A DNA stretch of 64,000 nt from Robertkochia flava (GCF_020166515.1 NZ_JAINZT010000002.1:620001-684000), one strand, 5' to 3'; positions 17,926 through 27,265 are shown, counted from the first letter of the stretch. Notes: a model not told the origin generated them from the letters alone. Translations and numbers: made by a program.

Positions 17926-20190
17926 ATGGAGCAATTATATATTTTCATGTTGATCGCCTTGTTCTTCCTGGCTGTCACCGATCTGGTGGTAGGAGTTAGC
18001 AATGATGCGGTTAACTTTTTGAATTCTGCGGTGGGTTCAAACGCCGCCACCCTGAGAACCATACTGGTTATTGCCAGTATCGGAGTGGCGGTTGGAGCGA
18101 TATTTTCAAGTGGATTGATGGAAGTGGCCAGGAAGGGTATTTTTGACCCTGGTCAGTTCTTTTTTGATGAGATCATGATCATATTTATCGCGGTCATGAT
18201 CACCGACATCCTTCTGCTTGACCTTTTTAACTCCCTTGCCCTGCCAACCTCTACAACGGTTTCCATAGTTTTTGAACTGCTCGGTGCTGCTGTGGCTGTA
18301 TCGACCATCAAGATCATCCAGGCCAATGGGAGTTTTGCAGATATTGGAAATTATATTAATGGAGCTAAAGCCACCGAGATCATCCTGGGCATCCTGCTCT
18401 CTGTGGGGATTGCCTTTACCGTGGGGGCCGTGGTACAGTGGTTCTCGAGATTGCTTTTTTCCTTTCAGTTCGAAAAACGAATGAAATGGGTAGGCGGCCT
18501 TTTCGGGGGCCTTGCCATAAGTGCGATCACTTTCTTTATCCTGATAAAGGGCATTAAAGGCATCAGTGTAATTCCCGATTCCTTTCTTACCGTGGTCAAT
18601 GAAAATCAGTGGCTGATACTGCTGGGGAGTTTTATCATTTTCGGACTGATGTCTCAGATCATTGTTAGCATGACACCTTTTAGTCTTTTCAAGATCATTA
18701 TCCTGATCGGAACCTTTGCCCTTGCCCTTGCTTTTGCAGGTAACGACCTCGTGAATTTCATAGGGGTGCCTATTGCGGCATATCAGTCTTATGAGCTGTG
18801 GCACGCTTCTTATGAGGCTACCGGAGTTCTACCCTCAGAATTTGCTATGGATTCTCTGGCCGGAAAGGTCGAGACTCCCGCCTATCTCCTGGTAGTTGCA
18901 GGTATCGTTATGGTAGTTACCCTTTGGCTTTCCAAGAAAGCCAGGTCGGTTATGTATACAGAGATCAACCTGGCCAGAAGCGGGGAGGGAAGTGAAAAAT
19001 TCGAACCGAACTTTCTTTCGCGCATTATTGTAAGGGCATCGGTTAATCTCAACGGGGCCCTTAAAATGATAGTGCCCAGTAAAATGCAGGAGGTCATTGC
19101 CGATAATTTCAGCAAACCTGTAGAGAAAAGGGCTAAAAGTTCTGAAGAGCCTGCCTTTGATATGGTTCGGGCTGCTGTAAATCTCATGGTGGCCAGTATC
19201 CTGATCTCTATTGCCACCAATATGAAACTTCCCCTCTCTACAACCTATGTGTCGTTTATGGTGGCCATGGGAACCTCCCTGGCAGATAAGGCCTGGGGCA
19301 GGGAAAGTGCTGTCTACAGGGTGGCTGGGGTTTTTAATGTGATAGGAGGATGGTTCGTAACTGCCATTGTAGCCTTTACTGCGGCTGCGATCTTCGCAAC
19401 GATGATCTATTTTGGAAAGGTATATGCACTTGTAGCGCTCCTGCTTTTGGCGGCCGTTCTGATCATTCGGAGTTTTGTCGTGTATCGCAAGGCAGAAAAA
19501 GAAAAAAAGGCCATCGCGAAAATAGACCGATCTTCCCTTATTACCATAAATGAGCTCATTTCCGAAAGCTCCGATAATATCTCAAAGGTGATCGGTGGAG
19601 TAAATAATATTTATACAGGTACCATTGACAATTTGGGTCTGCAGGACCTGAAAAAGCTTAAAAAGTACAAGAAAAAACTGTCTGTGCTGGAAGAGGATGT
19701 GGATGAGCTCAAGGGTGATATTTTTTATTTTATTAAATCCCTTGATGAAAGCTCGGTAGCTGCAAGTAAGTTTTATATCCTCATCCTTGATTATCTCCAG
19801 GATATGGTTCAGTCTATTGGGTATATCAGTAAGAATAGTTATTCCCATGTCAATAACAATCACCGGAATTTAAAATTTAACCAGATCAGAGATCTCAAGC
19901 GCATAGATAAACGCCTGCAGGAACTCTTTGACAGGATCAAGGCAGATTTTGAACAGAAGAGTTTTGAGAATATCCAGGACATTATTGACGAACATAATAC
20001 CTTGCTGGACGAGGTTTCAGCTTTAATTGAAAAGCAGGTGGCCAGGATACGCAGTACCGAAACCAGTCCTAAGAACACTAAATTGTATTTCAGTCTGCTT
20101 TTAGAAACCAAAGACCTGATCCGGGGCACGGTGAACCTGTTGAGTTTGTTTAGTGAGTTCCACACGAATTACTCCAGGATCAGTAAATAA
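17926..20190 (+). CDS. Inorganic phosphate transporter (PiT family) with C-terminal PhoU-like domain
   Basis: A 754-residue protein. The PiT half has about 12 membrane segments and both signature repeats: SNDAVNFLNSAVGSNAA (N-terminal) and GNDLVNFIGVPIAAYQSY (middle), plus LPLSTTYVSFMVAMGTSLAD later. About residues 540-754 form a soluble helical region (ITINELISESSDNISKV, long amphipathic helices) resembling PhoU. The upstream TTG at 17905 is less likely than the ATG at 17926. The fusion suggests phosphate uptake with built-in regulation. A shared terminator follows. Confidence 0.92.
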   Translation: MEQLYIFMLIALFFLAVTDLVVGVSNDAVNFLNSAVGSNAATLRTILVIASIGVAVGAIFSSGLMEVARKGIFDPGQFFFDEIMIIFIAVMITDILLLDLFNSLALPTSTTVSIVFELLGAAVAVSTIKIIQANGSFADIGNYINGAKATEIILGILLSVGIAFTVGAVVQWFSRLLFSFQFEKRMKWVGGLFGGLAISAITFFILIKGIKGISVIPDSFLTVVNENQWLILLGSFIIFGLMSQIIVSMTPFSLFKIIILIGTFALALAFAGNDLVNFIGVPIAAYQSYELWHASYEATGVLPSEFAMDSLAGKVETPAYLLVVAGIVMVVTLWLSKKARSVMYTEINLARSGEGSEKFEPNFLSRIIVRASVNLNGALKMIVPSKMQEVIADNFSKPVEKRAKSSEEPAFDMVRAAVNLMVASILISIATNMKLPLSTTYVSFMVAMGTSLADKAWGRESAVYRVAGVFNVIGGWFVTAIVAFTAAAIFATMIYFGKVYALVALLLLAAVLIIRSFVVYRKAEKEKKAIAKIDRSSLITINELISESSDNISKVIGGVNNIYTGTIDNLGLQDLKKLKKYKKKLSVLEEDVDELKGDIFYFIKSLDESSVAASKFYILILDYLQDMVQSIGYISKNSYSHVNNNHRNLKFNQIRDLKRIDKRLQELFDRIKADFEQKSFENIQDIIDEHNTLLDEVSALIEKQVARIRSTETSPKNTKLYFSLLLETKDLIRGTVNLLSLFSEFHTNYSRISK

Positions 20191-20216
20191 AAAACCGCGC
20201 TAAATGCGCGGTTTTT
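20191..20216. terminator. Bidirectional terminator between PiT and Nfu genes
   Basis: AAAACCGCGC, TAAAT loop and GCGCGGTTTTT form a strong stem with A/T runs on both sides between convergent genes. Confidence 0.9.
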
Positions 20217-20235
20217 AAAGGTATGTTTTCAGTGC

Positions 20236-21162
20236 TTAGCCGTTAATTGCCACGACCTCATTCACTTTGTCATGAAGCATATTCTTGAGCATGGTTTCAA
20301 TACCGTTCTTAAGGGTAAATGTGGAGGAAGGACAGCCACTGCATGCTCCCTGTAAAATCACCTTAACCGTGCCTGAGGCCTCATCGTAGGATTCAAACAT
20401 GATATTTCCTCCGTCACTGGCAACAGCGGGTTTTACATATTCTTCCAGGATGGCTACGATTTGCTGGCTGGTGTCATCCAGGTGAGAAAGGTCGGGTTGT
20501 GCAGGTCGTGCCGTTCCGTTCTCCTGTGATGTTTGTCCGGGTTGTTTGCTGATCGCCTCATCGCTTACAATCTCTTTACCTTCTTCGAGGTAGGCTCTGA
20601 GATATTCCCGGAGTTCCATGGCCACATCGTTCCATTCGGCGATATCGTATTTGAGTACAGAGACGTAATTTTCGTCAATAAATACCTCCTTGACAAATGG
20701 AAAATGAAATAAGCCGGTGGCCAGGGGTGAAGGTTTAGCCTCTTCGATGTTTTTGAATTCGTAAGGAGCCAGAACCAGTTTCTTATTCACGACGAATTTC
20801 ATTGCTGCCGGATTAGGCGTGCTTTCGGCATAGACAGTAACGGGGACTTTTTTGTTTGGGTCTTCATTCTCGAGAATAACGGGTTCTCCGGAGTTCAGGT
20901 AATTCTCGATTTGTTCCGCGACTTCGTCCTGAACCTCCGGCCACTGTACAATGTCGAATCGCTCAATAGCAATAAAATTCCCTGAGATGTAAACCGTTTT
21001 GGTAAATGGCAGATAAAATAATTGTTTTGCCAATGGACTGCTGGCTGCCTCATCCACGTTTCGGAACTCGTAATTCTTATCCCTTGAGATGAATTTATTC
21101 GCTTCGAACTTGACAATGGCAGGCCTGTTCGTTGGCCTTATTGTGATCTCTACCTTTTTCAT
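20236..21162 (-). CDS. Nfu-type iron-sulfur scaffold protein with duplicated N-terminal domain
   Basis: A 308-residue protein. Two Nfu N-terminal domains occur in tandem (about 1-100 and 110-195; compare SSPLAKQLFYLPFTKTVYISGNFI with PSPLATGLFHFPFVKEVFIDENYV), then a linker and a C-terminal NifU domain with the cluster-binding motif GACSGCPSS (about 275-283). It would assemble or carry Fe-S clusters for transfer to apoproteins. The domain duplication is usual in Bacteroidota. Confidence 0.93.
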   Translation of the reverse strand: MKKVEITIRPTNRPAIVKFEANKFISRDKNYEFRNVDEAASSPLAKQLFYLPFTKTVYISGNFIAIERFDIVQWPEVQDEVAEQIENYLNSGEPVILENEDPNKKVPVTVYAESTPNPAAMKFVVNKKLVLAPYEFKNIEEAKPSPLATGLFHFPFVKEVFIDENYVSVLKYDIAEWNDVAMELREYLRAYLEEGKEIVSDEAISKQPGQTSQENGTARPAQPDLSHLDDTSQQIVAILEEYVKPAVASDGGNIMFESYDEASGTVKVILQGACSGCPSSTFTLKNGIETMLKNMLHDKVNEVVAING

Positions 21163-21249
21163 AGACTTTATTTTAGCGCAAAATTACAAAATCACTTTAG
21201 ATTTATTTTATATTTGATAGGTTTCCTAATGACGTAACCTCTTAAATCC

Positions 21250-22248
21250 ATGTCCTTTTATTTCCGGATCACTTTCCTTTTGTTCTTCCTGAACTTTTTC
21301 TTTCTCAGGGCGCAACAGGGACTTCCGGTCTATCACGATTATCTAACAGACAACTGGTATTTGATCCATCCGGCAATGGCCGGAGCGGGGGAGGGAGGAA
21401 AAATTCGCCTTACAGCCCGTAAACAATGGTTTGACGTTGACCGGGCCCCAAACTTACAAACATTGAATGCCCATATGAGAATAGGCCGTAGCAGTGGTCT
21501 TGGGGTCGTATTTTTTAACGATGAGAACGGATACCATGCCCAAAGTGGATTAAAGGTTACCTATGCCCACCATCTCAGGTTCTCACGTGATATGAGGGAC
21601 CTGAATCAGCTCTCCTTCGGATTGAGTCTTGGGATGATACAAAGCCAGTTGGATGAGTCAGAATTTATATCACTGGTGCCGGATCCTGCTGTAGGTGCGA
21701 GTGCAGGGCAAAGCAGTTATTTTAATGTCGATGTGGGGTTGTCCTATCACTTTCTTGAGTTTTTTGCGCATCTCACCATCCGTAACCTTTTAGGGAGTGG
21801 CAGGGATCTTTTTACGGTAGAGGAGTTCGATAATGTTCGGAGGTACCTGGTCTCTGCGGGGTATCTTTTCGGGCAGGGCGACTGGCGTGCAGAACCCTCA
21901 TTCCTCTTTCAGTATGCCGAATTCACGAGGGAACTTACGGGAGACCTTAATTTTAAGGTTTACCGGAGTATCAATGAGTTCACACTTTGGGGAGGTATCT
22001 CATACCGGGGGAGTTTCGAATCGGGAAGTGCCACCCAGCCCGATGCTTCAAACTATAATGCGGGCCTTGATCTTCTTACGGTACTGGCTGGATTCAACTA
22101 TAAAAACTTCATGTTTGGCTATACTTATTCCCATCAGTTTGGAAATGCTGTTTTCGATAATGGCGGATTTCATCAGCTAACTTTGGGATATGATTTTCTA
22201 AAGGGCAGCCAGCCTTATGATTGCAAATGTCCTGCAGTGAATTATTGA
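21250..22248 (+). CDS. PorP/SprF family type IX secretion outer-membrane protein
   Basis: A 332-residue outer-membrane protein with a signal peptide (about 1-21, ending FLRAQQG) and the family landmarks PVYHDYLTDNWYLIHPAMAGAG, RKQWFDVDRAPNLQTLNAH and the C-terminal YNAGLDLLTVLAGFNYKNFMFGYTY. PorP/SprF proteins associate with the type IX machinery and often serve a neighbouring secreted adhesin such as SprB. No adhesin gene is adjacent here, so it is an orphan copy. Confidence 0.93.
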   Translation: MSFYFRITFLLFFLNFFFLRAQQGLPVYHDYLTDNWYLIHPAMAGAGEGGKIRLTARKQWFDVDRAPNLQTLNAHMRIGRSSGLGVVFFNDENGYHAQSGLKVTYAHHLRFSRDMRDLNQLSFGLSLGMIQSQLDESEFISLVPDPAVGASAGQSSYFNVDVGLSYHFLEFFAHLTIRNLLGSGRDLFTVEEFDNVRRYLVSAGYLFGQGDWRAEPSFLFQYAEFTRELTGDLNFKVYRSINEFTLWGGISYRGSFESGSATQPDASNYNAGLDLLTVLAGFNYKNFMFGYTYSHQFGNAVFDNGGFHQLTLGYDFLKGSQPYDCKCPAVNY

Positions 22249-22352
22249 AATGTGCTCTGATGGATGGCTCGCAGGTTTATGTACCATTTTTTTAAAAGAT
22301 GATTTGACACGGCCAAATGATAAATACACGAAATTTGAATAAAAATCTTAAT

Positions 22353-22877
22353 ATGCATTGTATAGAAGTAAGAGGGAAGAAGCCCGTATACGGGAAGAAT
22401 TGTTTTTTTGCGCAGACCGCTACTATCATCGGGGAAGTCAGTATGGGGGACGAGTGCAGTATATGGTTTAATGCCGTGGTCCGGGGGGATGTTCATTATA
22501 TAAAAATGGGTCACCGGGTGAATGTGCAGGATGGAGCCGTAATACATTGCACCTTCGAGAAAAGTCCTGTCAATATCGGAGACAGGGTGTCTATAGGGCA
22601 TAATGCGATCGTTCACGGATGTACCATCGGGGATAATGTATTAGTAGGTATGGGGAGTATTATTATGGATGATTGTGTGGTGGAGTCTAACGCCATCATA
22701 GCGGCAGGAGCTGTGGTTACCAAAGGAACCGTGGTCTCCTCGGGAAGTATTTATGCCGGGGTACCGGCCCGCAGGATCGGGGAGGTTAGTGCGGATCTCA
22801 GCAAAGGCGAAATCGAAAGGATCGCAAATAATTATGTGAGGTATGCCTCCTGGTTTAAAGATACTGGGGAGGTTTGA
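22353..22877 (+). CDS. Gamma carbonic anhydrase family protein
   Basis: A 174-residue left-handed beta-helix protein of the gamma-CA/YrdA/PaaY family, with hexapeptide repeats (GVSM-like IIGEVSMGDECSIWFNAVVRGD) and the zinc-ligand region VIHCTF plus GHNAIVHGCTIGDNVLVGMG. It may hydrate CO2 or act as an acyl-thioesterase-like enzyme; activity cannot be told from sequence. The frame is open from 22317, but the ATG at 22353 (MHCIEVRGKKP) fits the family start. Confidence 0.92.
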   Translation: MHCIEVRGKKPVYGKNCFFAQTATIIGEVSMGDECSIWFNAVVRGDVHYIKMGHRVNVQDGAVIHCTFEKSPVNIGDRVSIGHNAIVHGCTIGDNVLVGMGSIIMDDCVVESNAIIAAGAVVTKGTVVSSGSIYAGVPARRIGEVSADLSKGEIERIANNYVRYASWFKDTGEV

Positions 22878-22887
22878 ATTTATTGGC

Positions 22888-22895
22888 TACTTTTG
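22888..22895 (+). promoter_or_regulatory. Candidate -7 element upstream of fabD
   Basis: TACTTTTG at 22888-22895 lies 25 bp before the fabD ATG. No well-spaced TTG is found upstream, so this is a partial match. Confidence 0.4.
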
Positions 22896-22920
22896 CATAT
22901 AAATTCTCAAAACACTTATA

Positions 22921-23814
22921 ATGAAAGCATATATTTTCCCCGGACAAGGGGCGCAACATACAGGAATGGGGCTGGACTTATACGAGAAGTCGGCCGAAGC
23001 TCAGCGACTTTTTGAACAAGCCAATGAGATCCTGGGATTCTCTATAACCGATATTATGTTTGAAGGCTCTTCCGAAGACCTTAAGCAAACCAGGGTGACT
23101 CAGCCGGCGATCTTTCTGCATTCGGTAATTCTAAGTAAGATGATGGGAGATAGTTTTACCCCTGATATGGTAGCCGGGCATTCCCTTGGAGAATTTTCTG
23201 CCCTGGTGGCTAATGGTACCCTGAGATTTGAAGACGGGCTGCAGCTGGTTTCAAGACGGGCACAGGCCATGCAAAAAGCCTGTGAACTGGAAGAAAGTAC
23301 CATGGCTGCAGTTTTAGGACTTTCAGATGCTGATGTGGAAGAAGTATGTAAAAATATGCAAGGGGTGGTAGTACCGGCAAATTACAATTGTCCCGGACAA
23401 TTGGTGATCTCCGGGGAACTGCACGCTGTTGAAAAAGCCTGCGAAGCTATGAAAGAGCGAGGTGCTAAAAGAGCACTTTTACTACCCGTGGGCGGGGCCT
23501 TCCATTCTCCCCTGATGGAGCCTGCAAGAGAAGAGCTCGCTGCCGCTATAGAACAAACCAAATTTTCTGCACCTCTTTGTCCGGTGTATCAGAATGTAAC
23601 CACCACTGCAGTGACCGATCCGGATGAAATTAAGAAAAACCTGATCGCTCAGCTTACCGCTCCGGTAAAATGGACACAGAGTGTTCGTCACATGATCGCA
23701 GACGGTGCTACATTGTTTACAGAGGTAGGTCCCGGAAAAGTGCTTCAGGGATTGGTGAAGAAAATCGACCGCAATGCTGAAGTCGCCTCCGGCCTTTTCA
23801 TTGCCGGAGAATAA
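22921..23814 (+). CDS. fabD: Malonyl-CoA:acyl carrier protein transacylase
   Basis: A 297-residue enzyme that loads malonyl units onto ACP for fatty-acid synthesis. It shows FPGQGAQ at 6-12, the nucleophile elbow GHSLGE with Ser at about 88, the catalytic histidine region GGAFHSPLM at about 193-201, and the C-terminal EVGPGKVLQGLVKKI. Standard length and start. Confidence 0.97.
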   Translation: MKAYIFPGQGAQHTGMGLDLYEKSAEAQRLFEQANEILGFSITDIMFEGSSEDLKQTRVTQPAIFLHSVILSKMMGDSFTPDMVAGHSLGEFSALVANGTLRFEDGLQLVSRRAQAMQKACELEESTMAAVLGLSDADVEEVCKNMQGVVVPANYNCPGQLVISGELHAVEKACEAMKERGAKRALLLPVGGAFHSPLMEPAREELAAAIEQTKFSAPLCPVYQNVTTTAVTDPDEIKKNLIAQLTAPVKWTQSVRHMIADGATLFTEVGPGKVLQGLVKKIDRNAEVASGLFIAGE

Positions 23815-23847
23815 CCCCCTTAACTTAACCTGATTATATACTATACT

Positions 23848-24087
23848 ATGAAAAGAAATGTAATGTTGATGGTACTGGCCATGGGAGTAGCGTTTACCAC
23901 CTTGTCCTGCCGGGAAAAAACGACCGCAGAAAAGATTGAAGACTCCCTCAGGAGTGCAGGCGAAAAACTGGAAGAAGCCGGGGAAGAACTTGAAGATGCA
24001 GCCGGCGAAGCCGGGAAAGCGCTGGAAGATGAGGCCGAGAAAGTAAAATCGGACTTGAAAAAGAAACTCGATAAAATTAAAGGATAA
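23848..24087 (+). CDS. Small predicted lipoprotein with amphipathic helix
   Basis: A 79-residue protein. The signal peptide ends in a lipobox (TTLSC, Cys at about 21). The rest is a charged helix with repeated E-K-L-E-E-A/G-E heptad-like units (SAGEKLEEAGEELEDAAGEAGKAL), resembling small coiled-coil or YtxH-like envelope proteins. Function unknown. It ends at a strong terminator shared with the converging gene. Confidence 0.8.
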   Translation: MKRNVMLMVLAMGVAFTTLSCREKTTAEKIEDSLRSAGEKLEEAGEELEDAAGEAGKALEDEAEKVKSDLKKKLDKIKG

Positions 24088-24091
24088 AAAA

Positions 24092-24121
24092 AATCCCCGG
24101 TGAAAGCCGGGGATTTTTTTT
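24092..24121. terminator. Bidirectional terminator
   Basis: AATCCCCGG and CCGGGGATT arms around TGAAAG with T-run to the right and A-run to the left. The stop codon of the leftward gene (24120-24122) overlaps its edge. Confidence 0.88.
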
Positions 24122-24314
24122 AAGCTGTGATCACACAGTCTTTACAGTCTTTTACAGTACCGTAATAGGTCTCACGATACTTGTGCAGCGTTCCCAACGG
24201 GATCAAACCTAAAAGCATCTTCCTGATATAAGTTACCTTTACGCTTACACTTCCCATTTTTCTGCTGTACCTTTTCTCTACTCTGGTCTTTCGTTTAATT
24301 CGTATCAAAGCCAT
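24120..24314 (-). CDS. Small basic protein of unknown function
   Basis: A 64-residue protein, strongly basic at the N-terminus (ALIRIKRKTRVEKRYSRKMG) with a C-terminal DCKDCVITA that has a CxxC pair. It sits between a bidirectional terminator and an AT-rich upstream region, and its codon use is like that of the neighbours, which supports it being real. I do not recognise a family; the CxxC could bind zinc. Confidence 0.6.
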   Translation of the reverse strand: MALIRIKRKTRVEKRYSRKMGSVSVKVTYIRKMLLGLIPLGTLHKYRETYYGTVKDCKDCVITA

Positions 24315-24716
24315 GATTTAAGATTATAAAGTCAAATAACGCGATTACAGGCGTTTAAGTCAAATAGTTATATTTTATGTAAAATAGAAAATGTTCAGAT
24401 TCAGGGAGTGTTTCCCTCCTGTTTGGGGTTCGGGGAAGAGGGGGCATATCACCTTATCTGGCCCTGGCTTTAAACCGCTGCTATCGCTTACCTCGTGGGG
24501 TTTAAGGTTATTTTTCGTACAAGTAATAATGAAGGAGCTGCGAAATCTTTTTCGGTATCAGAATTTTGCCATAGATAAAAACTATAGTGCGGTGTGATTC
24601 GGGCCTGTAAAAGATTTTTTTAACGTTTCGGTTTGTGATTGTCCCATATTATGTTAGGTAATTAATCTTCGGGAAATGCAAATTAATGGGTACTTTTATT
24701 AGAAATAATTCAGGCC
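24315..24716. other. 402-bp region with no supported gene
   Basis: The left part is the AT-rich upstream region of the small leftward gene. The only plus-strand ORF (24391-24597) has no recognisable features. Near 24691 there is a TACTTTTA that resembles a weak -7 box for the gene at 24717. Nothing else was found. Confidence 0.5.
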
Positions 24717-25103
24717 ATGAAATTAAGGATCAAAGAGAATACCCTCCGGTTTCGATTAAGTCAGGGAGAGGTAACTGAGTTCAAAGAGCAGGGAACTGTG
24801 CGTTCGATCACCTCTTTTAACCTCTCGGGAGCCCAGCAATTGATCTATGTGCTTCAACGATGTGAAAGTTGTGACCTGTTGCAGGCTACTTTTTCCCAGA
24901 ATATGATCGTGGTTAACGTACCCGCTGCCACGGCAGATGAATGGACCGATACCAACCTTGTCGGATTCAATAATGAAGTCGATGCGAAGGATCCGTCTGA
25001 TCTTTTCATTCTTGTGGAAAAGGATTTCCAATGCCTGCACAAACGGCCGAATGAAGATGAGTCGGATAATTTCCCAAACCCTTTGGCCGATCTTAAAACC
25101 TGA
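24717..25103 (+). CDS. Conserved hypothetical protein (DUF7009-like)
   Basis: A 128-residue soluble protein starting MKLRIKENTLRFRLSQGEV, a pattern I associate with a Bacteroidota family of unknown function (tentatively DUF7009). It is rich in beta-strand-like segments and has a pair of cysteines (RCESCD). No signal peptide. Monocistronic. Confidence 0.75.
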   Translation: MKLRIKENTLRFRLSQGEVTEFKEQGTVRSITSFNLSGAQQLIYVLQRCESCDLLQATFSQNMIVVNVPAATADEWTDTNLVGFNNEVDAKDPSDLFILVEKDFQCLHKRPNEDESDNFPNPLADLKT

Positions 25104-25158
25104 ACTGTCTCCGGAAAGATTGCAGATCATAATTTGTAAAAGCAATCCCGGAGCGCGT

Positions 25159-25782
25159 TTATTTCACCAGGTCTTCTATGGAATTTCCCGTAAGGTGTTG
25201 AATGTTGCGGGTGATCTTATCGATATCCCAATCCCACCATCTGATCTCCAGAAGCTTTCTGATCTTTTCTTCAGGAAATCGTTTCCTTATTTCCTGTGCG
25301 GGGTTGCCACCAACAACGGTGTAGGGAGGTACATCTTTGGTAACATTAGAATTGGCTGCAATAATAGCTCCGTCTCCAATGGTTACACCCGGCATGATGG
25401 TGGTGTTAAACCCGATCCAGACGTCATTGCCTATTACTGTATCTCCTTTGATCGGATAGGATTTTCCCTCCATGGCCTTTTCCCATCCATTCCCAAAGAT
25501 GGCAAAGGGATAGGCGCTGACGGATTCGGTTAGATGATTCGCACCATTCATAATGAATCGGACCCCGGAAGCGATCATGCAAAACTTTCCGATACTCAGT
25601 TTATCCCCGATAAAATCAAAATGATACCTCACATTTTTCTCGAAATTTTTAACATCTTCAAAATCGTCGTAATAGGTGTAATCGCCCACGGTGATATTCG
25701 CACTTTTAACAACGTTCTTTAAAAAGCAGAGCCTGTCGTGATGCTCAAGGGGGAAGGTTTTATCTTTATCGGGTCCTTTCAT
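25159..25782 (-). CDS. Vat/CatB-type xenobiotic acetyltransferase
   Basis: A 207-residue left-handed beta-helix acetyltransferase. The N-terminal loop region (VGDYTYYDD, VRYHFDFIGDKLSIGKFCMIASGVRFIMNGANH) and the hexapeptide part (IGNDVWIGFNTTIMPGVTIGDGAIIAANSNVTKDVPPYTVVGGNPA) are those of the streptogramin (Vat) and chloramphenicol (CatB) acetyltransferases; the catalytic His is probably that of GANH. Family members use acetyl-CoA. Chromosomal homologues are common, and the real substrate is unknown. Confidence 0.9.
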   Translation of the reverse strand: MKGPDKDKTFPLEHHDRLCFLKNVVKSANITVGDYTYYDDFEDVKNFEKNVRYHFDFIGDKLSIGKFCMIASGVRFIMNGANHLTESVSAYPFAIFGNGWEKAMEGKSYPIKGDTVIGNDVWIGFNTTIMPGVTIGDGAIIAANSNVTKDVPPYTVVGGNPAQEIRKRFPEEKIRKLLEIRWWDWDIDKITRNIQHLTGNSIEDLVK

Positions 25783-25850
25783 TTCTTTCTGATCGGGAAG
25801 ATCGTAAATAGAATTCGTATGTTGAGTTCAGCGGTTCACCCTGCTCCTCC

Positions 25851-26336
25851 TTATTCTTCTGATTCAAGAACAAACCGGGCCAGAGGCGCCATCCTGGCCT
25901 TATTAAGGGAAAGCGTATCTCCATGTATGGTATAATTGTCTGCCCGCTCCAATACTTTCATAAAATCAGATTCAACGGAGTTCATACAGGCCCTCTGGGT
26001 AGAGATCATTTGTGTAAAGCTTAGTTGCTGGCCCTCTCCGAGAGTATAACCGCCGGAAATGCTATTGCAGCCGTTATAGCCCGACATGCGTTGTTCTTCT
26101 GCATTAAAAATGAGGAAGGCATCTTTCTCTCCCTCCTGTGTTTGTACTTCCTGTCCTAAGAGGGTAATAAGTTTCCATCGTCCATCTGTAATGCTCGCAT
26201 TCTGAGCCTTTTTTTCGGAATCAGCAGCAATCGATTGTGAAGAAGTATCCACATTATTGTTTTTTCCTTTTATCCCGCATCCGAAAGAGAAGAAGAGGGC
26301 GAAGAGGAGGATGGCAGGCAGAGCTGAAGTTTTCAT
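25851..26336 (-). CDS. META domain-containing lipoprotein (HslJ-like)
   Basis: A 161-residue lipoprotein with lipobox FSFGC (Cys at about 20). About residues 50-161 are a META domain: GRWKLITLLGQ, SGYNGCNSISGGYTL, and FTQMISTQRACMNSVESDFMKVL. META/HslJ proteins occur in the envelope and have been linked to stress or antibiotic tolerance in enterics; the role here is not known. Confidence 0.9.
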   Translation of the reverse strand: MKTSALPAILLFALFFSFGCGIKGKNNNVDTSSQSIAADSEKKAQNASITDGRWKLITLLGQEVQTQEGEKDAFLIFNAEEQRMSGYNGCNSISGGYTLGEGQQLSFTQMISTQRACMNSVESDFMKVLERADNYTIHGDTLSLNKARMAPLARFVLESEE

Positions 26337-26514
26337 GCGCTAAAGATTTAAAAGATTAAATATAGTTTTTAATTAACTGGTAGTCAATAATGTGTATCTG
26401 ATTCGTGAAACGTTTTACCCACAGGGTATAACGAGTTCTGAACTGAGAAGGCTAACAGCCAATAATCGTACCATTTTTTTTCAAGGCTCAGAATAAGGTT
26501 GTACCTTAAAGGGT

Positions 26515-27090
26515 ATGAAATCCGGGGTATTAAATAGTGTTATAACCGTATTGCTGGTAGTATTGTTTTCGGGCTGTGGATCCGGGAAGGGAACATTCTC
26601 TCCCGAACAGCTGGAAACGTCCAGAAAGCTCATTATGAATAAGGCATTTGAATTTGATGCCCAGTGGGCCATTCCGATCTCTTCTCAGGATATGACGGTT
26701 TTGATGAATGCAGGCCTTCTGCGTCCCGGCGATGCTCCCAACAGGATCAATTTAATGGGCAACCGGAACTTCCTCAGTATACATGGAGATACTGTGCGTG
26801 CCTATCTTCCCTTTTACGGAGAACAACAGATGCATGTTTCCTTAAATCCACAGGATCAGGCCATTCAGTTTGATGAAGTGGTTAACGACCTTCAGGTTAA
26901 TTTTAGTGAAGAGAAGAATCAATACGAGATCCGTTTTAGTGCCTCCCAGGGGATCCAGGGGTACGTGGTGTTCTTAACGGTCTTTCCAAACTTACAGGCC
27001 AATCTAAGGGTGAATAGTTCAAGCAGGGACTTTATTGCTTACCAGGGTGAAATTAAACCCTTGGAGCCCAGCCCGGAAAAGAAGCAATGA
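26515..27090 (+). CDS. DUF4251 domain-containing lipoprotein
   Basis: A 191-residue lipoprotein with lipobox FSGCGSG (Cys at about 21) and a DUF4251 domain (FEFDAQWAIPISSQDMTVL to the C-terminus, including YLPFYGEQQ). DUF4251 is a Bacteroidota family of exported proteins of unknown function. Confidence 0.88.
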   Translation: MKSGVLNSVITVLLVVLFSGCGSGKGTFSPEQLETSRKLIMNKAFEFDAQWAIPISSQDMTVLMNAGLLRPGDAPNRINLMGNRNFLSIHGDTVRAYLPFYGEQQMHVSLNPQDQAIQFDEVVNDLQVNFSEEKNQYEIRFSASQGIQGYVVFLTVFPNLQANLRVNSSSRDFIAYQGEIKPLEPSPEKKQ

Positions 27091-27265
27091 TATCCTTTTT
27101 TGCCGCTGTAGATCTGCTGTCTTAATCCTTTATCCTTTTTACCTTATTGTATCAAATGTGGTCTTCAACCTGATTCACAGGCATATTTCATTATTTCTTT
27201 TTTCCTTAGTGGAGAATCCGGAAGCAGATGCTTATTTTTAAATCGTCTTTTTATCATATCTGCAG

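Noticed and set aside
18106-18804. Long 232-codon minus-strand ORF inside the phosphate transporter gene
   Set aside because: Lys/Asp/His-rich sequence without domain, antisense to clearly coding PiT helices; it is a codon-bias shadow.
24391-24597. 68-codon plus-strand ORF
   Set aside because: No family resemblance, unusual composition (rich in Arg, Gly, Phe, Trp) and no promoter; the region looks non-coding.
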